Source of the DNA: Pseudomonas sp. CFBP 13711
Lineage (GTDB): Bacteria > Pseudomonadota > Gammaproteobacteria > Pseudomonadales > Pseudomonadaceae
Assembly: GCF_014842265.1 (NCBI RefSeq)
Contig: NZ_JACYVI010000008.1
Coordinates: 254,940-318,939 of the forward strand
Length of the DNA: 64,000 nucleotides
Reading direction: 5' to 3'
The position numbers and the translations under genes were made by a program. Shown one piece after another: positions 1-9,007 of this stretch. Within the stretch, counting starts at the first letter, position 1; every line of letters starts with the position of its first letter. A model generated the notes under the pieces. That model did no database searches. It saw nothing but the letters and a program-made list of their open reading frames with translations, and was not told the DNA's origin.

Positions 1-11
1 AGCCCAACCGG

Positions 12-950
12 ATGCAGCTCAACTTCGCTCGATTGATCCGTTCGCCAGCGTTTTACCCCTTCGTCGGTCTGGTGGTGGTGACGGTCTTCATGATCTTCGC
101 CAGCGACAAGTTTCTCACCGGCGCGAACCTGGAAAACATCGCCCGCCAAGTGTCGATCAACGCAATCATCGCGGTCGGCATGACCTGCGTGATCCTCACC
201 GGCGGCATCGATTTGTCGGTGGGTCCGGTGATGGCCTTGTCCGGCACGCTGACCACCGGCCTGATGGTCGCAGGCGTGCCGGCGCCGATCGCTATCCTTG
301 TCGGTTTGCTGATTGGCGTGGGCTTCGGTGTGGGCAACGGCATCTTCGTCGCGTACCTGAAAATGCCGCCGATCATCGTGACGCTGGCGACCATGGGCAT
401 CGCGCGCGGGCTGGGCCTGATGTACACCGACGGCTACCCGATTGCGGGCATGCCGGACTGGTTCGCCTGGTTCGGACGCGGCACGCTGTTCGGCATTCAG
501 GTGCCGATTCTGATCATGCTGGCGACATACTTTTTCGCCTCGGTGCTGCTGCAACACACGCGTGTCGGTCGCTACGTTTATGCCATCGGCGGTAATGAAG
601 AAGCCGTGCGTCTGTCCGGCGTGCGCGCCTCGCGGTTCAAGCTGCTGGTGTATTCGATCAGCGGGCTGACGGCGGCGATTGCCGGGCTGGTGTTGTCGTC
701 GCGGCTGATGAGCGGGCAACCGAACGCTGGCGTCGGTTTCGAGCTGGACGCCATTGCGGCCGTGGTGCTGGGCGGTGCGTCGATTGCCGGCGGTCGCGGC
801 GTGATCATTGGCACGCTGGTGGGCGCGATGCTGTTGGGCGTTCTTAACAACGGCCTGAACATGCTGGGCGTCTCGCCGTATGTGCAAAGCGTGATCAAGG
901 GCGGAATCATTTTGCTGGCGATTTTTATCAGTCGGCAGCGGCATAAATAA
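12..950 (+). CDS. ABC transporter permease, RbsC/sugar family
   Basis: Integral membrane permease of a carbohydrate ABC importer (branched-chain/ribose-type permease family). About eight to ten hydrophobic segments span the 312 residues, and the family signature VVLGGASIAGGRG lies near the C-terminus (about residues 248-260). The frame stays open upstream of the ATG at 12 to the window edge, so the true start could lie outside; the ATPase and binding-protein genes would be expected there. It precedes a polyol dehydrogenase, a kinase and an SDR on the same strand, so the imported substrate is probably a small polyol or sugar. Substrate is inferred from context only. Confidence 0.88.
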   Translation: MQLNFARLIRSPAFYPFVGLVVVTVFMIFASDKFLTGANLENIARQVSINAIIAVGMTCVILTGGIDLSVGPVMALSGTLTTGLMVAGVPAPIAILVGLLIGVGFGVGNGIFVAYLKMPPIIVTLATMGIARGLGLMYTDGYPIAGMPDWFAWFGRGTLFGIQVPILIMLATYFFASVLLQHTRVGRYVYAIGGNEEAVRLSGVRASRFKLLVYSISGLTAAIAGLVLSSRLMSGQPNAGVGFELDAIAAVVLGGASIAGGRGVIIGTLVGAMLLGVLNNGLNMLGVSPYVQSVIKGGIILLAIFISRQRHK

Positions 951-1018
951 ACAAAAAAGCAGCGCCTGTAGGAGCACGCTTCTACACGCCATCCAACGAT
1001 CAAAACAGGTGAACCGAC

Positions 1019-2107
1019 ATGGAACAAAACACTACAAATACTATGCAAGCCGTCGTCTGCCATGCGCCGAAAGACTACCGTCTGGAGCAGATCAGCAAGC
1101 CCGTTGCGCGGGCCAATGAACTGGTGATTCGCATTGGTGCCTGCGGGATCTGCGCCAGTGACTGCAAGTGCCATTCAGGGGCGGCGATGTTCTGGGGCGG
1201 CGAGAGCCCGTGGGTCAAGGCCCCCGTGGTGCCGGGCCACGAGTTCTTCGGCTACGTCGATTCGGTGGGCGAGGGCGCTGAAGAGCACTTCGGCGTAAAG
1301 GTGGGTGACAAGGTCATCGCCGAGCAGATCGTTCCGTGCGAGAAGTGCAAATTCTGCAAGTCCGGCAAGTACTGGATGTGCGAAGTGCACAACATCTTCG
1401 GCTTCCAGAAAGACGTCGCCGAGGGCGGCATGGCGCAGTACATGCGCATCCCGAAGACGGCCATCGTGCATCACATTCCCGAGTCGGTTTCGCTGGAAGA
1501 TTCGGCGTTGATCGAGCCGATGGCCTGCTCGATTCACACCGTCAACCGCGGTGATGTTCAGCTCGACGACGTGCTGGTGATCGCCGGCGCCGGCACGCTG
1601 GGCCTGTGCATGGTGCAAGTGGCTGCGCTGAAAACGCCGAAGAAACTGGTAGTCATCGACATGGTCGACGAGCGCCTGGAACTGGCGAAAAAATTCGGCG
1701 CCGACGTGGTGATCAACCCGAACCGCGACAACGCGAAAGAGATCATCAACGGCCTCACCGACGGCTACGGCTGCGACGTTTACATCGAGACAACGGGCGT
1801 GCCGATCGGCGTTACCCAAGGCCTTGATCTGATCCGCAAGCTGGGCCGCTTCGTGGAGTTCAGCGTGTTTGGCGCCGAGACCAGCGCTGACTGGTCGATC
1901 ATCGGCGATCGCAAGGAACTCGACGTACGTGGCGCTCACCTGGGCCCGTATTGCTACCCGATTGCCATCGACCTGTTCGAGCGCGGGCTGGTGACGTCAA
2001 AGGGCATCGTCACCCACGACTTCGGTCTGGACGACTACGCCGAAGCGTTTGCCCTGGCGGACTCGACCAAGTCGATCAAAGTGCTGCTCAAACCCGTCAA
2101 CGGATAA
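1019..2107 (+). CDS. Zinc-dependent medium-chain alcohol dehydrogenase, erythritol/threitol dehydrogenase-like
   Basis: NAD(P)-dependent polyol dehydrogenase of the zinc MDR family, 362 aa. Catalytic zinc ligands are visible as C45 (GICASD) and H74-E75 (PGHEFFG). The structural zinc cysteines are C107, C110, C113 and C121. The Rossmann motif GAGTLG is at about 190-195. From memory, the overall sequence resembles the mycobacterial erythritol/L-threitol dehydrogenase EltD, including the stretches around the structural zinc and the LDVRGAHLGPYC region; this needs an alignment. The ATG at 1019 is preceded by AGGTG at good spacing. It would oxidise the imported polyol before phosphorylation by the downstream kinase. 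Confidence 0.85.
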   Translation: MEQNTTNTMQAVVCHAPKDYRLEQISKPVARANELVIRIGACGICASDCKCHSGAAMFWGGESPWVKAPVVPGHEFFGYVDSVGEGAEEHFGVKVGDKVIAEQIVPCEKCKFCKSGKYWMCEVHNIFGFQKDVAEGGMAQYMRIPKTAIVHHIPESVSLEDSALIEPMACSIHTVNRGDVQLDDVLVIAGAGTLGLCMVQVAALKTPKKLVVIDMVDERLELAKKFGADVVINPNRDNAKEIINGLTDGYGCDVYIETTGVPIGVTQGLDLIRKLGRFVEFSVFGAETSADWSIIGDRKELDVRGAHLGPYCYPIAIDLFERGLVTSKGIVTHDFGLDDYAEAFALADSTKSIKVLLKPVNG

Positions 2108-2114
2108 CGCAGTC

Positions 2115-2208
2115 TCTGTAGGAGCCATCGGAGGTTACGACGGTCGCGATGCGGTTTACCTGACACAACGCTTTCGCGACCGTCGTAACCTCCGATTGCT
2201 CCTACAGG
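2115..2208. repeat. REP-type inverted repeat pair (family C) inside the catabolic operon
   Basis: Two roughly 34-nt arms, at 2115-2149 and 2174-2208, are near-perfect inverted copies separated by about 24 nt. The outer ends are CTGTAGGAGC and GCTCCTACAG. The arrangement matches a REP doublet (REPIN) that would fold into a long hairpin in the mRNA between the dehydrogenase and the kinase. It may attenuate or stabilise the operon transcript. Confidence 0.8.
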
Positions 2209-2256
2209 GAACCGTGGCACGCCTCAGGTAAACCAATAACAAGAGAGCGCACCCAG

Positions 2257-3789
2257 ATGGATTACGTCATCGGTGTCGACATCGGCACCCAAAGCACCAA
2301 GGCATTGCTGGTCGATGGCCAAGGCCGGATCGTCGCGCAGCACAGCCACAGCTATAAGGTCGACACCCCTAAACCGCGCTGGGCCGAGCAATGGCCGCAG
2401 GTCTGGCTCGACGCCGTGGAAATCTGCGTCGCCGCCTGCATGCGCAAAAGCGCGTTGCCGAGGGACAGCGTCAAAGCCCTGTGTGTCAGCAGCCTGTATG
2501 GCGGCTCCGGCATCGCGGTCGATGCACAGATCAAACCCTTGTACCCGTGCCTGATCTGGATGGACCGCCGCGCCGAGGCACAGGTCGAGTGGGTCAACCG
2601 GCACGTCGACCTCGAACGGCTTTACACGATCACTGGCAACTCGGTGGACAGCTATTACGGCTTCACCAAAATGCTCTGGCTCAAGGATAAACAACCGCAG
2701 GTTTGGGCCGACACGCGCTACCTGCTGCCGCCCAACAGCTACATCAATTACTGCCTGACCGGCGAGGTCGCGGTGGACCACAGCTCTGCCGGCAACATCG
2801 GTGGTGTTTACGACGTAAAGGCCCGGGGCTGGTCGGCCGAGATGCTCGACGCGTTGGGCATCGCGGCGTCGATGATGCCCGAGCGGCTGGTTCACTCCGG
2901 TGATGTCGTCGGCGGCCTGTTGCCCGAATCGGCCGACCGCCTTGGGCTTGCTCCTGGCATTCCGCTGCTCGGTGGTGGCGTCGATGCCGCCATGGCGACC
3001 TTCGCCGCGGGCGTTACTCAGGCCGGCAATCACGTGGCGATGATCGGCACCAGCATGTGCTGGGGCTACCTCAATCAGCAGGTCGATGCCCGCCACGGTC
3101 TGGTCAGTTTTCCCCATGTCTTCAACGGCGCCAAAGACCTCTACATCTTCGGCGGCGCGATCACCGCCGGTGCGTCGGTCAGCTGGTTTCGCGAGCAGTT
3201 CTGTCAGGCTGAAGAGCAGCAAGGCAGGGAAAGCGGCGAAGACAGCCACGTCATTCTCGAACGTGCGGCGATGAGGATTCCGGCCGGCAGCGACGGCGTA
3301 CTGTTCCAGCCGTATCTGATGGGCGAGCGCAGCCCCGTGTGGGACGCTAAAGCCAGCGGCAGTTTTGTGGGCCTGAGCCTCTATCACAGCCGAATCCATC
3401 TGTATCGCGCGGTGCTCGAAGGCGTTACGTTCGCGCTTCGGCACAACATCGAAGCGGGCACCAAAGGCGCGCAGTCCCTGGACCCTCGGCTGATCGTGAT
3501 CGGCGGTGCCAGCCACTCGGACCTGTGGATGCAAATCATCGCCGACGTCACTAACTTTCCGGTCTACACCATCGTGCAGGAGGTCGAGGCGGCGCTCGGT
3601 GCAGCCTTGCTGGCGGCCCACGCGGTCGGGTTGGTGGATGAGGCGCAGGTCCACAAAGGCTGGGTTCAACTGGAGCGGCGGGCCGAGCCTCAGGCCGAGA
3701 ACGTCGCACTGTATTCACGACTGTTCGCCGATTACGTGGCGCTGTACCCGGCGCTGAAACCGATCATGCATCGCTTGCAGGGAGCGTGA
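2257..3789 (+). CDS. FGGY-family carbohydrate kinase
   Basis: ATP-dependent kinase of the FGGY family (xylulokinase/erythritol kinase/L-erythrulose kinase group), 510 aa, close to the family length. The N-terminal phosphate-binding segment is GVDIGTQSTKALLVD (about 5-19). A second glycine-rich segment is GGGVDAAMATFAAG in the centre, and the adenosine-binding segment IGGASHSDLWMQ lies near residue 412. It follows a polyol dehydrogenase and overlaps the upstream region of an SDR, so it probably phosphorylates the ketose made by the dehydrogenase, perhaps a tetrulose such as erythrulose. The exact substrate cannot be read from sequence. Confidence 0.87.
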   Translation: MDYVIGVDIGTQSTKALLVDGQGRIVAQHSHSYKVDTPKPRWAEQWPQVWLDAVEICVAACMRKSALPRDSVKALCVSSLYGGSGIAVDAQIKPLYPCLIWMDRRAEAQVEWVNRHVDLERLYTITGNSVDSYYGFTKMLWLKDKQPQVWADTRYLLPPNSYINYCLTGEVAVDHSSAGNIGGVYDVKARGWSAEMLDALGIAASMMPERLVHSGDVVGGLLPESADRLGLAPGIPLLGGGVDAAMATFAAGVTQAGNHVAMIGTSMCWGYLNQQVDARHGLVSFPHVFNGAKDLYIFGGAITAGASVSWFREQFCQAEEQQGRESGEDSHVILERAAMRIPAGSDGVLFQPYLMGERSPVWDAKASGSFVGLSLYHSRIHLYRAVLEGVTFALRHNIEAGTKGAQSLDPRLIVIGGASHSDLWMQIIADVTNFPVYTIVQEVEAALGAALLAAHAVGLVDEAQVHKGWVQLERRAEPQAENVALYSRLFADYVALYPALKPIMHRLQGA

Positions 3790-3791
3790 CT

Positions 3792-4529
3792 GTGAACACG
3801 GCTCAATTTGATTTCAGCGGCCAGCGCATTCTGGTCACCGGCGCCAGCAGCGGCATCGGCTGGGAGGTCGCGCAGCAGTTGCTGGCCAGCGGCGCGGAGG
3901 TGTATGCCCTGGGCCGCGATGCAGCGGCTCTGGAAAAACTGGCAGGACAAGGCTGTCAGGTCTTGCGCGTGGACGTGGCCGATCAGCCGTCATTGGCCGC
4001 AGTGCTGGCGGACTTGCCAGTAATGCACGGCCTGGTCAACTGCGCGGGGATTTCGGTACTGGAATCCGCGACCGAGGTCAGCGCTGCGGCATTCGATCAG
4101 GTCATGGCGATCAACGTGCGGGCGGCGGCGATGATCGCGGGAGCGATAGCGAAGAAGATGATTGCCGAAGGCGTGGCCGGCAGCATCGTCAACGTGTCCA
4201 GCCAGGCTTCGTTGGTGGCGCTGGACGACCACTTGAGCTACTGCGCGTCAAAGGGCGCGATGGATGCCATGACCCGTGTGCAGTGTGGCGAATGGGGACG
4301 CTACGGGATTCGCGTCAACAGCGTCAACCCCACCGTGACGCTGACGCCCATGGCGCAGATGGCGTGGGGCGAGCCAAGCAAACGCGACCCGGCGCTGGCG
4401 GCGATCCCCCTCGGCCGCTTCGCCGAAACCGCAGAAGTCGCAGCGCCGATCCTGTTCCTGCTGAGCAGCGCAGCATCGATGATCAGCGGCGTGTCGCTGC
4501 CGATTGATGGGGGTTACACGAGCCGTTGA
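3792..4529 (+). CDS. SDR-family dehydrogenase/reductase, L-xylulose reductase-like
   Basis: Classical short-chain dehydrogenase, 245 aa. The cofactor motif TGASSGIG is at about 16-23. The structural NCAG at about 83-86 has Cys where most SDRs have Asn. The catalytic Ser in NVSSQAS and YxxxK (Y150, K154) are present. The GTG at 3792 is preferred because AGGGAG at 3779-3784 lies seven nucleotides upstream; a GTG at 3786 in the same frame is too close. The SD sits inside the kinase gene, two nucleotides before its stop, so the two are probably translationally coupled. It probably interconverts a polyol and a ketose in the same pathway, like DCXR-type or D-threitol dehydrogenases. Confidence 0.85.
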   Translation: MNTAQFDFSGQRILVTGASSGIGWEVAQQLLASGAEVYALGRDAAALEKLAGQGCQVLRVDVADQPSLAAVLADLPVMHGLVNCAGISVLESATEVSAAAFDQVMAINVRAAAMIAGAIAKKMIAEGVAGSIVNVSSQASLVALDDHLSYCASKGAMDAMTRVQCGEWGRYGIRVNSVNPTVTLTPMAQMAWGEPSKRDPALAAIPLGRFAETAEVAAPILFLLSSAASMISGVSLPIDGGYTSR

Positions 4530-4573
4530 AGGCTTGGATTCAGCACCTGTGTGGATACTAAATGCGTGTTTAT

Positions 4574-4665
4574 TGTGGGAGCGAGCTTGCTCGCGAAGGC
4601 GTCGGTGAAACCGCTAAATCACCTTCGCCTGGAATGCCTTCTTCGTGAGCAAGCTCACTCCCACA
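4574..4665. repeat. REP doublet (family A)
   Basis: Inverted pair of the classic Pseudomonas REP. The left copy contains GGGAGCGAGCTTGCTCGC, and the right copy is the reverse-oriented variant ending in CTCACTCCCACA. It lies between the convergent SDR and LacI-type genes. Confidence 0.85.
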
Positions 4666-4734
4666 GGGATCCCGTTTGCTCTAAGGGTGCGTAGGTTTCA
4701 CGACTAAGGTTGCCGGTGGATGGCCGATGAAAAA

Positions 4735-5751
4735 TTACCCGCCAACCCCATTCTCCAGCTCCCCGACAATCACCACCTGCGCCTTCGGCAAATGCCGATC
4801 CTCGATTCGCTCCATCAGCATCTTCACCGCGCTGCTTCCGGCCAGCGAGGCATCGTGGGCGATGCAGGCGATGGGGATGCCGAAGATGTCGGCGAACGGC
4901 AGCCGGTCGATACCGCAGATGGCCACGCTGTGGTGGGCAATATCGCGGTCACGCAGGGCCTTCATGGCGCCCAGCGTTATGAGCTGATTGAAGCCGAAAA
5001 TGGCGTCTGGTACTGGATGGTCGCGCAGGTAATCCAGCGTGCTTTGGTGCGACGGTTCCAGCGTGTAATCCCCGGCAAACACATCCAGCTGCACCGGCTT
5101 GCCGCTCTTGGCAATCGCCGCCTTCACGCCCTTCAGGCGTTCCTCGGAGATCCGCGAATGCGCAGGACCGGTCAGCACCAGCATGCGACGCATCGCCGGG
5201 CTCTGCGCCAGCAGGTAACGCGCGCCTTTCAGACCACTGTGATAGTTGTCGAGCACCACATGGCTGAACGGGCTGGAAGGCAGCGCGCGGTCCAGCTGCA
5301 CCACCGGGATGTCACCATTGCTCAGCCGGCTCAGATAGACCGGTTGGTACGCCGGCTCGTCTGACACCGGCGACAGCACTATGCCCGCCACGCGATAACT
5401 GAGCAGCGTATCCACCGCTTTGGCTTCGAGTTCTTCGGAGCCGTCAGTGTCCACCAGCATGATGGTGTAGCCACGGGTCTTCGCCTCGCGGGAGATCGCC
5501 TTGATCATCTCGCTGTAGAACGGGTTGTCCACCGACGCGGTAATGACCCCGATGATCATGCTCTCGCTGCGCTTGAGGCTGCGGGCAAAGGCGTTGGGGA
5601 CGTAATCGAGTTCTTGCGCCACTTCCAGGATGCGCGCCAGGGTGGTGGGCTTGACCAGATCGGGTTTGTTCAGCGCCCGGGAAACAGTGACAGGCGTCAT
5701 GTTCACGCGGCGTGCGATGTCGGAAATGGTGACGGGGGTTTTCTTGCTCAT
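4735..5751 (-). CDS. LacI-family transcriptional regulator
   Basis: DNA-binding repressor of the LacI/GalR family, 338 aa. The N-terminal helix-turn-helix reads VTISDIARRVNMTPVTVSRA (about 6-25), with the hinge region near YVPNAFARSLK. The rest is a periplasmic-binding-protein-like effector domain. The open frame extends 25 codons further upstream, but the ATG at 5751 puts the HTH at the usual distance from the N-terminus. It faces the polyol operon and is its most likely regulator; GntR-type gluconate regulators have a similar N-terminus, so the effector is uncertain. Confidence 0.87.
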   Translation of the reverse strand: MSKKTPVTISDIARRVNMTPVTVSRALNKPDLVKPTTLARILEVAQELDYVPNAFARSLKRSESMIIGVITASVDNPFYSEMIKAISREAKTRGYTIMLVDTDGSEELEAKAVDTLLSYRVAGIVLSPVSDEPAYQPVYLSRLSNGDIPVVQLDRALPSSPFSHVVLDNYHSGLKGARYLLAQSPAMRRMLVLTGPAHSRISEERLKGVKAAIAKSGKPVQLDVFAGDYTLEPSHQSTLDYLRDHPVPDAIFGFNQLITLGAMKALRDRDIAHHSVAICGIDRLPFADIFGIPIACIAHDASLAGSSAVKMLMERIEDRHLPKAQVVIVGELENGVGG

Positions 5752-5940
5752 GGGCGATTGGCTGCCTGAAATCCGGGACAACCTGCGGGGCAGTCGCATC
5801 CCTCCAAAGAGTGCCAAGGCTAGCACGATGGAGGGCGCGAAAGGGATGCCGATGTCGGCGCGCGTCGGCGAACCGACGGCTAAATTATCGGACGCTGGCT
5901 GAGTGCCTGAAGACCCTCCGTCGATGCGCCGACGCCAGGG

Positions 5941-6645
5941 TCAGACGCTGGTTTCCATTGCCTCGGCGACAGCGCGACGTCTGGCTTTGACGGGCACGGA
6001 AATCTGCAGTTCGGTGAGCTCATCAAAGCGCGAAAGATCGCGGCGCAACTCCAGAAAGTAGTCCAGCGCGCCGCCCAGGCAAATGCTGTAGGCCAGCAGT
6101 TCGACGCCTTCTTCGACGGTGGTTTTCGCCAGCCGCGCGTAGCCGCCCTGAAGGATGCCGTGCCACAGCGAGCCCATGCCGAAGAGTCGCGAGAAGATCA
6201 GCACCAGCAGGCCGGCCATGATGAAGCCGAACGCCGGACGCAGGGAAAAACGGGCGAGGCCCGAGACGACGTCGCGCCACGCGTTCCTGTGACCCAAGGC
6301 CTTGTAGACGCAAGTGCCAGCGGTGAGCAGCGCAGGCCACAGCCAGAAGCTGTGACTGATGGGGTCAAACAACCCGTCCAGCTCACGAATCAGCATGCAG
6401 GCGAAGAAGCCGCCAATCAGGATGCCGACGCCACGTTGCCCAGGTTGACGCGCCGAGAGCCAGAACAGACCGGCGATGATTGCCAGCATCACTTCCTGAC
6501 TGACCTCGGTGAACGAGGTTTCGAGAATGTCCGTTTTAGCGATAAAGATGTCGATGAACACCATGCCGATACTGAAGAGCGTAAGCGCCAGCATGACGCC
6601 GAATCGCGTTAATGCTGATTTAACAAGTTGTAGATCGTTATTCAC
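5941..6645 (-). CDS. Multi-pass membrane protein of unknown function
   Basis: A 234-aa hydrophobic protein with about six predicted membrane segments (around 15-33, 50-66, 73-87, 100-115, 135-155 and 180-197). The C-terminal tail is polar and arginine-rich. No catalytic motif or family was recognised. It is a single gene with intergenic DNA on both sides, transcribed divergently from the MFS gene downstream of it on the map. Membrane location is clear; function is not. Confidence 0.7.
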   Translation of the reverse strand: MNNDLQLVKSALTRFGVMLALTLFSIGMVFIDIFIAKTDILETSFTEVSQEVMLAIIAGLFWLSARQPGQRGVGILIGGFFACMLIRELDGLFDPISHSFWLWPALLTAGTCVYKALGHRNAWRDVVSGLARFSLRPAFGFIMAGLLVLIFSRLFGMGSLWHGILQGGYARLAKTTVEEGVELLAYSICLGGALDYFLELRRDLSRFDELTELQISVPVKARRRAVAEAMETSV

Positions 6646-7018
6646 AAGTTTTTCACTGTTGAGCGAGTATTAAGGGCGGGACTCTAAAGAACTTTCCCGG
6701 GTTAGCCAAACAGCGGACGAGTTCATTCTTTTAGTTCTTCTTCCACTCAGTAAAAGTCTTTTGTGATAATCGGTATTGCAGTTTTCCAAATCTGCGATTT
6801 CGTCTTGGTTATCTCGTCAGTATGGCTCAATCGGGCCTCTGATCCGCGCTGATGGGCGTGAGGCATGCAAAGTCAAAGTGTTTAACATGATGATGAATAT
6901 GTTCACGCATACTTCAAAATTGCCTCAGCATGAACCTCGGTAACGCTCTCAGGTCTACCTTGCCTGGTCTGTATCAGCGACACTGCCAGTCTTGTTTATA
7001 CCGGTGCCCGGAGCGCTC
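6646..7018. other. Intergenic region, divergent promoters expected
   Basis: About 370 bases between the divergent membrane-protein gene and the MFS gene. It is AT-richer than the surroundings (around 6720-6790 and 6880-6930), as expected for promoters. No palindrome, terminator or convincing small ORF was seen. Confidence 0.4.
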
Positions 7019-8227
7019 ATGTCCTTGCCTGCTTCCTCTTCTTCTACGCGCGACTTCATCTTTGCCGCCTGCGCGTTACTCATCGCCATGGTCGGCACCA
7101 CGCTGCCCACGCCGCTCTATGCCCTCTATCAACAACGGCTCGGCTTTGACGCGAGCTGGCTGACGATCATCTTCTCGATCTACGCGGCGGGCGTTATTGC
7201 AGCGCTGCTGGCGGTCGGCAGTTGGTCCGATCAGTTGGGGCGCAAGCCATTGTTGCTGGCAGGGCTGGCGATGGGGGCGATTAGCGCGGTGATCTTTTTG
7301 TTCAGCGATTCGATTGGCGGTTTGCTGATCGGACGGCTTTTTTCCGGTTTCAGCGCGGGCATCATGACCGGCACGGCAACTGTCGCCGTCATTGAACTGG
7401 CCCCCAAAACCTGGAAGAACGCCACGCTGGTGGCCACGGCCGCCAATATGTTCGGCCTTGGCATCGGGCCTTTGCTGGCCGGCTTTACTTCGCAATTTCT
7501 GCCGGATGCGTTGCATCTGGTGTTTTACGTGCACTTGGTAATGCTCGTGCTGGCGACGGTCGGTATCGCGCTGATTCGGGAGACCGTGCAGCGTCCGGCC
7601 ATTCTGAAACTGGGTATTCAGAAGCCATCGGTTCCAGCCTCAGTGCGCAGCGTGTTTATTTCCGCGTCCATCGCCGGGTTGGCGGGTTTTAGCGTGGCAG
7701 GTCTGTTCACCAGCATGGTGCCGTCGGTGATGATTCACGTCATGCACGAGCAAGGCGGGCTGTTGATTGGCGCTGTAATCGGCTTGTTTTTCGTGGCGTC
7801 GATCATTGGCCAGGCGTTGCTGCAGGTGCTGCCAAAGGACCGGCACATGACCCTCGGTTGCGTCGGGCTGATTGTCGGCATGATCTGTCTGGGACTGAGC
7901 ATTGCCACGTCGCAGTTGGGGCTGTTGATCGCGGCGGGTCTGGTGGCAGGCATCGGCCAGGGCATGATCCTGCGCGCCGGCATGGGCGCGGTCACCGCCA
8001 GCAGCCCGCCTGATCAGAAGGCAGCGGTGACGTCCGCATTCTTTGTGGTGCTTTACGTGTCGATTTCCGTGCCGGTGGTGGCGGTGGGTTTCAGCGTGCG
8101 GGTGTTTGGTCTGGAGCATGTGGGCGAGTTCTTCGCCGGACTGGTGGCCGTGGTTGCGTTGCTGGCGATGATCAGCATGAAGCGCGTGCAATCGAAACAG
8201 GCTGCCCTGTCGGCATCCGGGAGCTGA
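7019..8227 (+). CDS. MFS transporter, drug-exporter type
   Basis: Major facilitator with 12 likely membrane helices in 402 aa. The conserved loop after helix 2 reads GSWSDQLGRKPLL, the usual MFS motif A position, and PTPLYALYQQRLGF follows helix 1, a pattern common in YfcJ/Bcr-like exporters. The open frame begins nine codons earlier, but the ATG at 7019 has CGGAG upstream and gives a normal cytoplasmic N-terminus. The next gene starts three bases after the stop. Substrate is unknown. Confidence 0.82.
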   Translation: MSLPASSSSTRDFIFAACALLIAMVGTTLPTPLYALYQQRLGFDASWLTIIFSIYAAGVIAALLAVGSWSDQLGRKPLLLAGLAMGAISAVIFLFSDSIGGLLIGRLFSGFSAGIMTGTATVAVIELAPKTWKNATLVATAANMFGLGIGPLLAGFTSQFLPDALHLVFYVHLVMLVLATVGIALIRETVQRPAILKLGIQKPSVPASVRSVFISASIAGLAGFSVAGLFTSMVPSVMIHVMHEQGGLLIGAVIGLFFVASIIGQALLQVLPKDRHMTLGCVGLIVGMICLGLSIATSQLGLLIAAGLVAGIGQGMILRAGMGAVTASSPPDQKAAVTSAFFVVLYVSISVPVVAVGFSVRVFGLEHVGEFFAGLVAVVALLAMISMKRVQSKQAALSASGS

Positions 8228-8230
8228 ACA

Positions 8231-8698
8231 ATGAGTGTAAAAGTAGGCTTGATCTCGGACACCCACGGCTTGCTTCGGCCTCAGGCACTCGCGGCGTTGC
8301 AGGGCTGCGATTACCTGATCCACGGCGGCGACATTGGCAAGCCGGAGATCCTCGACGCATTGATGGCCATCGCGCCACTGACGGTGGTGCGAGGCAACAA
8401 CGACACCGATGACGCCTGGGCGTGCGACGTGCCCTATGAAGCGTTCTTGCGAGTTGGCGATGTGGCGATTTATACCACCCACATACTGGCCGATGTGCCG
8501 AAATCATTGCCGGATGAGGTGCGCGTCGTGGTCACCGGCCACTCCCACCGGCCCTTGCAGCAGATGCGCGATGGCGTGCTGTTCATCAACCCGGGCAGCG
8601 CCGGACCGCGACGTTTCAAATTGCCGATCACGGTCGGCCTGCTGCACATCGAGGGTGATGACGTGCGCGGTGAGTTGATCGAGCTGGCGCTCACATAA
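8231..8698 (+). CDS. YfcE-type metallophosphoesterase
   Basis: Small calcineurin-like phosphodiesterase (YfcE/MJ0936 family), 155 aa, the usual length. Metal-binding motifs appear in order: SDTHG with D10 and H12, HGGDIG with D34, GNND (55-58), H84 and TGHSH (102-106). It starts three bases after the MFS stop and is likely co-transcribed with it. Family members hydrolyse phosphodiester bonds in vitro; the natural substrate is usually unknown. Confidence 0.87.
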   Translation: MSVKVGLISDTHGLLRPQALAALQGCDYLIHGGDIGKPEILDALMAIAPLTVVRGNNDTDDAWACDVPYEAFLRVGDVAIYTTHILADVPKSLPDEVRVVVTGHSHRPLQQMRDGVLFINPGSAGPRRFKLPITVGLLHIEGDDVRGELIELALT

Positions 8699-8730
8699 GC
8701 CCATCCAGTGCGCTTACGACGCAGTCCAGT

Positions 8731-8971
8731 GTGAGAGTGAGGTTGCTTACGAAGACGATCTTCCCTCCACCAAATATCTAGCGGATGTAATGGCCTCTTC
8801 GCGAGCAAGCTAGCTACCACAAGTGATCTGGCAACTGATAGGGCTTCGGCGAACACGGTCACTGTGGGAGTGAGCTTGCTCACGAAGACGTTCATCCAAT
8901 CGCCAAGTTATTTAGCGGATGTACGGGCCTTTTCGCGAGCAAGGTGGAGCGCCACCCCGGTCGCTCCCACA
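8731..8971. repeat. Two successive REP doublets (family A)
   Basis: The 309-base gap between the phosphoesterase and the ModA-like gene holds two REP doublets, 8731-8822 (degenerate) and 8863-8971. Both share a similar internal loop (TAGCGGATGTA then GGCCTYTTCGCGAGCAAG), so one is probably a duplicate of the other. The right arm of the second contains an extra small hairpin (GGTGGAGCGCCACC). Confidence 0.8.
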
Positions 8972-9007
8972 GGTCATCCGCCAACTAAAGGATCTGCGGC
9001 ATCCTCG

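Noticed and set aside
2224..3669. A 481-codon open frame antisense to the FGGY kinase
   Set aside because: Shadow of the kinase gene; the kinase has all family motifs.
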